Position numbers and translations under genes: made by a program | Origin: Enterobacteriaceae bacterium UBA3516 | GTDB lineage: Bacteria; Pseudomonadota; Gammaproteobacteria; Enterobacterales; Enterobacteriaceae | Direction: 5' to 3' | Assembly (NCBI GenBank): GCA_002377245.1 | Contig: DFPL01000053.1 | Coordinates: forward strand, 1 to 18,762 | DNA: 18,762 nt | Notes under the pieces: model-generated | Databases searched by the model: none | What the model saw: only the letters and a program-made list of their open reading frames with translations | What the model was told of the DNA's origin: nothing | Shown here: piece by piece, positions 13,317 to 18,762 of the stretch | Layout of the letters: the number at the start of each line of letters is the position of its first letter | How positions within the stretch are numbered: the stretch's first letter is position 1

Positions 13317-14675
13317 ATGAATAGCGTTATTGGATCTCTGGAAAAGGTACTGCTGCCTTTTGCGGTCAAGATTGGCAAGCAACCTCACGTTAATGCAATT
13401 AAAAATGGTTTTATTAAATTGATGCCTTTGACCCTCGCCGGGGCAATGTTTGTATTAATTAATAATGTCTTTCTGAGTTTTGGCGAAGGTTCATTTTTTT
13501 ACTCCCTGGGTATTCGCTTAGACGCGTCTACTATTGCAAGTCTGAACGGCCTTAAGGCCATTGGCGGTAATGTCTATAACGGTACGCTAGGCATTATGTC
13601 GCTGGTGGCCCCCCTTTTTATTGGGATGGCATTAGCAGAGGAGCGTAAAGTTGATTCACTGGCAGCAGGGTTATTATCTGTTGCCGCATTTATGACCCTT
13701 ACCCCGTTTAGTGTGGGCGAGGCGTATGCCGTTGATGCAACCTGGTTGGGTGGCTCTAATATTATTTCCGGCATGTTGGTGGGCTTAATCGTCGCGGAAA
13801 TGTTTGCCTTTGTTGTCCGCCGTAATTGGGTCATCAAATTACCAGATAGCGTGCCGGCCTCGGTGTCTCGTTCTTTTTCCGCATTGATCCCCGGCTTTCT
13901 GATTCTGTCAGTCATGGGCATTGTGGCCTGGGGACTGGCTGGCGCTGGAACGACCTTCCATCAGATCATCATGGACTCTATCTCTAAACCCCTGGCCGCG
14001 ATGGGCAGCGTAGTGGGTTGGGCCTACGTTATCTTTACCTCGTTGCTGTGGTTCTTTGGCGTCCACGGGTCATTGGCCCTGGCGGCCCTCGACAGTGGCA
14101 TCATGACCCCCTGGGCGCTGGAAAACGTGGCACTTTACACGGAATACGGCTCCGTTGACGCGGCGCTGGCGGCAGGAAAAACCTTCCACGTCTGGGCCAA
14201 GCCGATGCTGGATTCCTATATCTTCCTCGGTGGTACCGGTGCGACCCTGGGGCTGATTATCGCCATCTTTATTGCTTCGCGTCGCGCGGATCATCGTCAG
14301 GTGGCAAAACTGGCGCTGCCGTCCGGGATCTTCCAGATTAACGAACCGATCCTGTTTGGTTTGCCGATCATCATGAACCCGGTGATGTTTATTCCCTTTA
14401 TCCTGGTTCAACCGGTGCTGGCGGCTATCACGCTTGCCGCCTATTACACGGGGATTATCCCCCCGATCACCAACATTGCACCCTGGACAATGCCGACCGG
14501 TCTTGGCGCGTTCTTCAACACCAACGGAAGCATTGCTGCACTGCTGGTGGCGCTGTTCAACCTGGGTGTCGCCACGCTGATTTATATGCCATTCGTCATC
14601 ATCTCGAACAAAGCGCAAAGCGCTATTGATGAAGAAGAAAGCGAAGAAGAGATTGCTGAAGCCCTGAAGTTTTAA
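13317..14675 (+). CDS. chbC: PTS N,N'-diacetylchitobiose EIIC permease
   Basis: A 452-residue inner-membrane permease of the lactose/cellobiose PTS family, with about ten hydrophobic segments. It translocates N,N'-diacetylchitobiose while the sugar is phosphorylated by ChbB. Family marks are the N-terminal amphipathic KIGKQPHVNAIKNGFI, the conserved GVHG (His250) and the substrate-site motif INEPILFG (Glu343). It ends in an acidic cytosolic tail (EEESEEEIAEALKF). The ATG at 13317 is preceded by AAGGG at 13303-13307, a weak site at 9-base spacing, consistent with post-transcriptional control at this junction. Length matches E. coli. Confidence 0.97.
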   Translation: MNSVIGSLEKVLLPFAVKIGKQPHVNAIKNGFIKLMPLTLAGAMFVLINNVFLSFGEGSFFYSLGIRLDASTIASLNGLKAIGGNVYNGTLGIMSLVAPLFIGMALAEERKVDSLAAGLLSVAAFMTLTPFSVGEAYAVDATWLGGSNIISGMLVGLIVAEMFAFVVRRNWVIKLPDSVPASVSRSFSALIPGFLILSVMGIVAWGLAGAGTTFHQIIMDSISKPLAAMGSVVGWAYVIFTSLLWFFGVHGSLALAALDSGIMTPWALENVALYTEYGSVDAALAAGKTFHVWAKPMLDSYIFLGGTGATLGLIIAIFIASRRADHRQVAKLALPSGIFQINEPILFGLPIIMNPVMFIPFILVQPVLAAITLAAYYTGIIPPITNIAPWTMPTGLGAFFNTNGSIAALLVALFNLGVATLIYMPFVIISNKAQSAIDEEESEEEIAEALKF

Positions 14676-14684
14676 CCCAAAAAT

Positions 14685-14710
14685 GTAGCGGTGAAAGCAC
14701 TCGCCGCTAC
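14685..14710 (+). other. Hairpin between chbC and chbA
   Basis: GTAGCGG (14685-14691) and CCGCTAC (14704-14710) are exact reverse complements, 12 bases apart, filling most of the 54-base chbC-chbA gap. No T tract follows, so it is not a terminator; mRNA stability or processing is the likelier role. Confidence 0.5.
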
Positions 14711-14729
14711 GCCAGCACTGGAGAAAAAG

Positions 14730-15074
14730 ATGTTTGATTTAGAGGATATTGTCGAGACGCAAGACAGCAATGATGCGCTCGAAGAGGTGGTGATGGGGTT
14801 GATTATTAATGCGGGGCAGGCGCGTAGCCTGGCGTATTCCGCGCTGAAGCAAGCGAAAGGCGGTGATTTTGACGCTGCCAGAGCGCTGATGGCGGAGTCA
14901 CATGCTGCATTGAACAGCGCGCATCGTGTGCAGACCCAACTGATTGAAAGTGACGCCGGTGAAGGTAAGATGAAAGTCAGCCTGGTCCTGGTGCATGCGC
15001 AGGATCATTTGATGACCGCGATGCTGGCCCGTGAACTGATTGCTGAACTTATTGAACTGCATGAGAAACGCTAA
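14730..15074 (+). CDS. chbA: PTS N,N'-diacetylchitobiose EIIA component
   Basis: A 114-residue helical, trimeric cytosolic phosphocarrier that takes phosphate from HPr on a histidine and passes it to ChbB. The active site is VLVHAQDHLM with phospho-accepting His89, the same number as in E. coli ChbA. The block VVMGLIINAGQARSLAY near the N-terminus is the family signature. I chose the ATG at 14730 behind GGAG (14720-14723); a GTG at 14691 in frame would add 13 residues drawn from the hairpin region. The C-terminus (ELHEKR) is two residues shorter than in E. coli. Confidence 0.96.
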   Translation: MFDLEDIVETQDSNDALEEVVMGLIINAGQARSLAYSALKQAKGGDFDAARALMAESHAALNSAHRVQTQLIESDAGEGKMKVSLVLVHAQDHLMTAMLARELIAELIELHEKR

Positions 15075-15094
15075 AGACTGAAGAGAGGCCCGAT

Positions 15095-15931
15095 ATGCTG
15101 CCAGTGGTAAACAACACGGAAGTCAGGCTGGTGAGAGAACAGCAACTTTTTAATGGCAGACCCTTCCATGTGTTTATTTATAACAAAGTGGAAAGTATTA
15201 GCGGGCTTCATCAGCACGACTATCATGAATTCACGCTGGTATTGACCGGGCGCTATTACCAGGTCATTAACGGTAAAAGGGTATTGCTGGAGCGCGGGGA
15301 TTTCGTTTTCATTCCCGTCGGATCTTCACACCAGAGTTTTTATGATTTCGGGGCGACGCGTATTCTCAATGTGGGCATCAGTAAGCAGTTTTTTGACGAG
15401 CACTACGTATCCCTGGTGCCGTATTGCTACGTAGCGTCGCAGGTGCATACCGTGCAACCGGCATTTCTGACCTATATCGAGTCAATTATTGCATCTCTGA
15501 ATTTCCGCGATAGCGAATTTGACGAGTTTATTGAGCATGTGAGTTTTTATGTTATCAACAGGCTTCGTCATTTTCGCGAGCAGCAAACGGAAGATGTCAT
15601 TCCCCAGTGGTTGAAGTTTACCGTTGAAAGTATGCATGACAAAAGTCAGTTCTCGGAAAATGCACTGGAGAATATGGTTGCGTTATCGGGTAAGTCGCAA
15701 GAGTATTTAACGCGTGCGACGCAACGTTATTATCAAAAAACCCCTGTGCAGATTATTAATGAAATTCGCATTAATTTTGCCTGCAAACAGTTGGAGATTA
15801 CAAATTTCTCAATAACCGATATTGCCTGGGAAGCGGGTTATAGCAGTTCCAGTTTATTCATCAAGACGTTTAAAAAACTCACGTCTTTCACTCCCGGTAA
15901 TTATCGAAAGCAGTTAACCAGTATTTCCTGA
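15095..15931 (+). CDS. chbR: AraC-family regulator of the chb operon
   Basis: A 278-residue DNA-binding protein. The N-terminal cupin-type sensor (about 15-110) has HQHDYHEFTLVLTG and ERGDFVFIPVGSSHQSF. The C-terminal double helix-turn-helix of the AraC/XylS family (about 175-275) shows IINEIRINFACKQLEITNFS, then TDIAWEAGYSSSSLFIKTFK and FTPGNYRKQL. In E. coli ChbR represses the operon without inducer and activates it with monodeacetylated chitobiose-6-phosphate made by ChbG. GAGAGG (15083-15088) precedes the ATG. It is encoded inside the operon it controls. Confidence 0.95.
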   Translation: MLPVVNNTEVRLVREQQLFNGRPFHVFIYNKVESISGLHQHDYHEFTLVLTGRYYQVINGKRVLLERGDFVFIPVGSSHQSFYDFGATRILNVGISKQFFDEHYVSLVPYCYVASQVHTVQPAFLTYIESIIASLNFRDSEFDEFIEHVSFYVINRLRHFREQQTEDVIPQWLKFTVESMHDKSQFSENALENMVALSGKSQEYLTRATQRYYQKTPVQIINEIRINFACKQLEITNFSITDIAWEAGYSSSSLFIKTFKKLTSFTPGNYRKQLTSIS

Positions 15932-15935
15932 TTTG

Positions 15936-15950
15936 CGGGGCAGGTCCCCG
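15936..15950 (+). other. Small hairpin in the 102-base chbR-chbF gap
   Basis: CGGGG (15936-15940) and CCCCG (15946-15950) form a short GC stem with loop CAGGT right after the chbR stop. The rest of the gap has a TATACT (15970-15975) without a -35 partner and a weak GGCTT/AAGCC pairing ahead of chbF. The gap could host attenuation or a minor internal promoter; nothing is firm. Confidence 0.35.
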
Positions 15951-16033
15951 TAGTAAACATTCATCATTCTATACTTATCGTACATTGCGGTAACGGCCTG
16001 GCTTGTCTTCAAAAAAGCCTGAAGGAAGCGAAA

Positions 16034-17380
16034 ATGACCCATAAATTGAAAGTTGTGACTATTGGTGGCGGCAGCAGTTATACCCCGGAATTACTTGAGG
16101 GATTTATTCTGCGTTATCACGAATTACCGGTCAGCGAATTGTGGCTGGTAGATGTTGAAGAGGGGCAACACAAGCTCGACATTATCTACGACCTGTGTTG
16201 TCGAATGGTGAAAAAAGCCGGTGTGCCGCTCAAGATTGTAAAAACGCTGGATCGCCGCGAGGCGCTGCGCGATGCCGACTTTGTGACCACGCAGTTTCGT
16301 ATTGGGCAGCTTAAAGCTCGGGAACAGGATGAACGTATTCCATTAAGCCACGGTTATCTGGGGCAGGAGACCAACGGGGCCGGGGGGCTTTTCAAAGGAT
16401 TGCGTACCATTCCGGTTATTTTCGACATTATCAAAGATGTCGAAGAGCTTTGCCCGCAGGCATGGGTCATCAATTTTACCAATCCAGCGGGTATGGTCAC
16501 GGAGGCTGTCTATCGCCACACGGGATTCCGTCGCTTTATCGGTGTCTGTAACGTCCCTATTGGCATGAAAATGTTTGTTCGTAGTGTCCTGCAATTAGAG
16601 GCGTCGGATGACCTCTCTATTGATCTGTTTGGACTTAACCATCTGGTGTTTATCCGCGATGTGCGGGTCAACGGTGATTCCCGCTTTGCCGAGTTGATGG
16701 ACGGGGTCGCTTCCGGGCGCTTCGCAAAGTCATCAGTAAAAAACATTTTCGACTTACCGTTTTCTGAAGGGCTGCTGCGCTCACTGAATCTGTTGCCTTG
16801 CTCTTATTTGCAGTATTACTTCAAATCGAAAGAGATGTTGGGCATTGAGTTAGGGGAGTTTTATAAAGGGGGCACCCGTGCGCAGGTGGTGCAGGGCGTG
16901 GAGAAAAATCTCTTTGATATGTACAAAAATCCTGACCTCGATGTGAAACCTAAAGAGCTGGAGCTACGTGGCGGGGCCTACTATTCCGACGCGGCCTGCG
17001 AAGTGATCAATGCGATTTATAACGATAAACAGACCGAACATTACGTCAACGTGCCGCACATTGGCAGTGTCGACAATATCCCCGCCGACTGGGCGGTGGA
17101 AATGACCTGTCTGCTGGGCAAAAACGGCGCTATACCGCATCCGCGTATCACCCATTTCAATGAGAACGTTCTCGGGTTGATTTACACCATCAAAGGCTTC
17201 GAGATTGCGGCAAGCAAGGCGGCGTTAAGTGGCGAGATGAATGATGTCCTGTTGGCGCTGAATCTGAACCCGCTTATCCATTCCGATAAAGATGCGGAAA
17301 AGCTGGCCCGCGAGATGATCCTTGCCAACAGGCAGTGGTTGCCCCGTTTCGCCGATACGGTAGCTGAAATCAATCAGTGA
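16034..17380 (+). CDS. chbF: 6-phospho-chitobiase / 6-phospho-beta-glucosidase, GH4
   Basis: A 448-residue glycoside hydrolase of family 4, which uses NAD and a divalent metal in an oxidation-elimination mechanism. It cleaves phosphorylated, monodeacetylated chitobiose and also phospho-cellobiose-type substrates into monosaccharides. The NAD-binding glycine loop is VTIGGGSSYTPEL (8-20). Metal ligands are Cys172 in GVCNVPIG and His203 in FGLNHLVF; QETNGAGGLFKGLRTIP is another family block. AAGGAAG precedes the ATG. The length is within two residues of the E. coli enzyme as I recall it. It lies 102 bases after chbR and 6 before chbG. Confidence 0.96.
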   Translation: MTHKLKVVTIGGGSSYTPELLEGFILRYHELPVSELWLVDVEEGQHKLDIIYDLCCRMVKKAGVPLKIVKTLDRREALRDADFVTTQFRIGQLKAREQDERIPLSHGYLGQETNGAGGLFKGLRTIPVIFDIIKDVEELCPQAWVINFTNPAGMVTEAVYRHTGFRRFIGVCNVPIGMKMFVRSVLQLEASDDLSIDLFGLNHLVFIRDVRVNGDSRFAELMDGVASGRFAKSSVKNIFDLPFSEGLLRSLNLLPCSYLQYYFKSKEMLGIELGEFYKGGTRAQVVQGVEKNLFDMYKNPDLDVKPKELELRGGAYYSDAACEVINAIYNDKQTEHYVNVPHIGSVDNIPADWAVEMTCLLGKNGAIPHPRITHFNENVLGLIYTIKGFEIAASKAALSGEMNDVLLALNLNPLIHSDKDAEKLAREMILANRQWLPRFADTVAEINQ

Positions 17381-17386
17381 GGATCT

Positions 17387-18145
17387 ATGCGCAAGTTGTT
17401 GATTGTAAACGCGGACGATTTTGGTCTCAGCCGTGGCCAGAACTACGGGATTATGGAGTCCTGTCGCCATGGCGTGGTGACTTCAGCGACGGCGTTGGTG
17501 AACGGTACGGCGATTGAACATGCAGTGGGTCTGCGCCGGTCAGTGCCAGAATTGGGGGTGGGGCTTCATTTCACCCTCACGTTAGGTCAGCCGGTGGGGC
17601 GATGCCCATCGTTGACGCGCAACGGTATGTTGGGTAAATGGCTCTGGGAAATGGCGGAAGCCGGTACGCTGCCTTTGGATGAGATAGCTGCGGAGCTTCA
17701 GTGCCAGTACGCCCGGTTCATTGCGCTCTTTGGCGAGCCCCCTACGCATATTGATAGCCATCACCATGTGCATATGATCCCGGCTATTTTTCCGCTGGTG
17801 GCGGAGTGTGCAAAAACACATGGGATCCCATTGCGGATTGATCGTGACGAGGTTCAACGCCATGCGCTTGACGTCGATGGCGTGCGCAGCAGCACCGGAT
17901 TCTCCAGTGCGTTCTATGGCGAGGCCATCTCCGCGACGTTGTTCACGACCCTGCTTGATGAAGCCCTGTCTCGCGAGGAGGATTCGCTGGAAGTCATGTG
18001 TCACCCGGCGTTTGTTGATAAGGAACTGATGAGCAGTAAGTACTGTTACCCACGGCTTGATGAAGTGGAGGTATTAACCCAACCCGCGCTCAAATGGGCA
18101 ATTGCTGAACGAAACTTCCGTCTGGGCACCTTTCGCGCACTGTAA
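17387..18145 (+). CDS. chbG: Chitooligosaccharide deacetylase ChbG (YdjC family)
   Basis: A 252-residue metal-dependent deacetylase of the YdjC fold. It removes one acetyl group from chitobiose-6-phosphate or chitotriose-6-phosphate, which makes the inducer for ChbR and the substrate for ChbF. Visible metal and catalytic residues are Asp10-Asp11 in NADDFG, His61 in GLHFTLTLG and His125 in HIDSHHHVHM. The CHPAF block near the C-terminus is also typical. The start is 6 bases after the chbF stop, with GAGG (17379-17382) overlapping that stop, so coupling is likely. Last gene of the operon. Confidence 0.96.
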   Translation: MRKLLIVNADDFGLSRGQNYGIMESCRHGVVTSATALVNGTAIEHAVGLRRSVPELGVGLHFTLTLGQPVGRCPSLTRNGMLGKWLWEMAEAGTLPLDEIAAELQCQYARFIALFGEPPTHIDSHHHVHMIPAIFPLVAECAKTHGIPLRIDRDEVQRHALDVDGVRSSTGFSSAFYGEAISATLFTTLLDEALSREEDSLEVMCHPAFVDKELMSSKYCYPRLDEVEVLTQPALKWAIAERNFRLGTFRAL

Positions 18146-18150
18146 AATGG

Positions 18151-18178
18151 ACCGCAGCAGTCTGGCTGCTGCGGTTTT
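18151..18178 (+). terminator. Intrinsic terminator of the chb operon
   Basis: ACCGCAGCAG (18151-18160) and CTGCTGCGGT (18166-18175) form a perfect 10-bp stem with loop TCTGG, followed by TTTT. On the minus strand the stem is followed by CCATTTTAC, so it may also serve the convergent katE. Confidence 0.92.
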
Positions 18179-18183
18179 CCTGA

Positions 18184-18762
18184 TTAAGCCGGGATAGCGT
18201 CAATTTTCGCTATACGCGACCAGACACGGTGCGCCGCCAGTAGCGAAATAAGCGTATCCGTTACGCTGTCTGACGCGTCATCAGCCACCACTACGCCTTC
18301 CTCTCCCTGTGCGTCGACCTGCAGATCCCCCGAAAACTGTTGCGCATCGCCCAACAATACAATCGGTTTGAGATGCTTATAGGCTTCCAACAGGTAATAA
18401 CGCGCATCGCCATTTTTAAGCAGCTTAGCGACATCGCCGCCAGGCACGATAACCCCATCAACGGTCAATGACGGCGCGCCAGCAAAGGTTCCTGCCACTG
18501 TCAGGTTTGAACCATCGTCAGCCGCTACTTCACCCATACGGGAATAGAGCAGTTTGGCGTGAACACCGTTAGCTTTCAGCTTTTGCAAAACAGACAGCAG
18601 GTCGCTGGCACGGGTTTTATCATTCAGCAATATGGCGACGACGCGTCCTTTTACCTTTCCGTCCGGTATGGCGTACAGGCTGAGTGTCGGATCGCTGCTA
18701 ACGCCACTCACCGGCGGTGGCGGGGTCAGATTCCGTTGCTCATCCGTCAGCGTTTTTTTTTT
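18184..18762 (-). CDS. katE: Catalase HPII, C-terminal part (partial)
   Basis: The last 192 codons of the large-subunit monofunctional catalase that breaks down hydrogen peroxide in stationary phase. The part seen is the C-terminal flavodoxin-like (class I glutamine-amidotransferase-like) domain found only in large-subunit catalases: LYAIPDGKVKGRVVAILLND, LLYSRMGEV, SLTVDGVIVPGG, LLEAYKHLKPIVLLGDA and the end AHRVWSRIAKIDAIPA. The catalytic heme domain and start lie beyond the window. The first residues read KKKT before LTDEQRNLTPPP, coming from a ten-base homopolymer, and do not fit the family there. It converges on chbG. Confidence 0.94.
   Translation of the reverse strand, partial: KKKTLTDEQRNLTPPPPVSGVSSDPTLSLYAIPDGKVKGRVVAILLNDKTRASDLLSVLQKLKANGVHAKLLYSRMGEVAADDGSNLTVAGTFAGAPSLTVDGVIVPGGDVAKLLKNGDARYYLLEAYKHLKPIVLLGDAQQFSGDLQVDAQGEEGVVVADDASDSVTDTLISLLAAHRVWSRIAKIDAIPA
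18753..18762. repeat. T10 homopolymer at the right edge, inside katE
   Basis: The last ten bases are all T, giving Lys-Lys-Lys in katE where the E. coli protein, as I remember it, has a hydrophobic stretch before LTD(D/E)Q. A contig-end artefact is likely, a real mutation possible. Confidence 0.6.

Noticed and set aside
14070..14618. 182-residue minus-strand frame antisense to chbC
   Set aside because: Translation is rich in His, Gln, Arg and Asp, typical of the antisense of a membrane-protein gene.
15970..15975. TATACT as a promoter for chbF
   Set aside because: No -35 hexamer or extended -10 at the proper distance.
1..18762. CRISPR arrays, tRNA or rRNA genes, insertion sequences, phage attachment sites
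   Set aside because: No regularly spaced direct repeats, no tRNA-like cloverleaf noticed, and no transposase, integrase or terminal repeat found on reading both strands.

Overview
The window is a piece of an enterobacterial chromosome (Enterobacteriaceae). From memory, the gene content and order from about 2.1 kb onward match the Escherichia coli K-12 stretch from ast to katE: astCADBE - spy - ves - cho - nadE - osmE - chbBCARFG - katE. The proteins look close to, but not identical with, their E. coli counterparts. An extra small membrane-protein gene lies between cho and nadE, and a fimbrial gene sits where K-12 has xthA. A Citrobacter/Salmonella/Enterobacter-type genus is plausible, but the sequence alone does not let me name a species.

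Layout. (1) 1-1810: an AT-rich accessory patch. It holds the 3' remnant of one fimbrial adhesin gene, a short remnant of another gene, about 450 bases of AT-rich non-coding DNA with a strong palindrome, and one intact two-domain fimbrial tip-adhesin gene (714-1724). No chaperone or usher gene is in view. (2) 1811-8184: the arginine succinyltransferase (AST) operon astC-astA-astD-astB-astE, preceded by a clear sigma-54 -24/-12 element and closed by an intrinsic terminator. It turns arginine into glutamate and succinate, releasing ammonia, when nitrogen is limiting. (3) 8185-12700: single stress or housekeeping genes: spy (periplasmic chaperone, with a BaeR-box-like site), ves (cupin), cho (SOS-inducible UvrC-like nuclease, with a LexA box and a TTG start), a small two-TM membrane protein, nadE (NAD synthetase) and osmE (osmotically inducible lipoprotein). 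(4) 12700-18180: the chitobiose operon chbBCARFG, covering phosphotransferase uptake, regulator, phospho-glycosidase and deacetylase. It has a recognisable control region, a ChiX small-RNA pairing site between chbB and chbC, and a terminator. (5) 18184-18762: the 3' part of katE on the minus strand. The window ends in a run of ten T.

How the genes work together. The five ast genes form one pathway, and the first four are joined by 4-bp ATGA overlaps. In the chb operon, ChbA/ChbB/ChbC import and phosphorylate N,N'-diacetylchitobiose, ChbG removes an acetyl group, ChbF cleaves the product, and ChbR senses it.

I did not find a convincing undescribed system. Most of the window is conserved core genome. 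The least ordinary part is the first 1.8 kb. Other points worth a look are the hairpin at the ves/cho convergence, the cysteine cluster in Cho, the extra membrane gene, the intercistronic hairpins of chb, and the homopolymer at the right edge.
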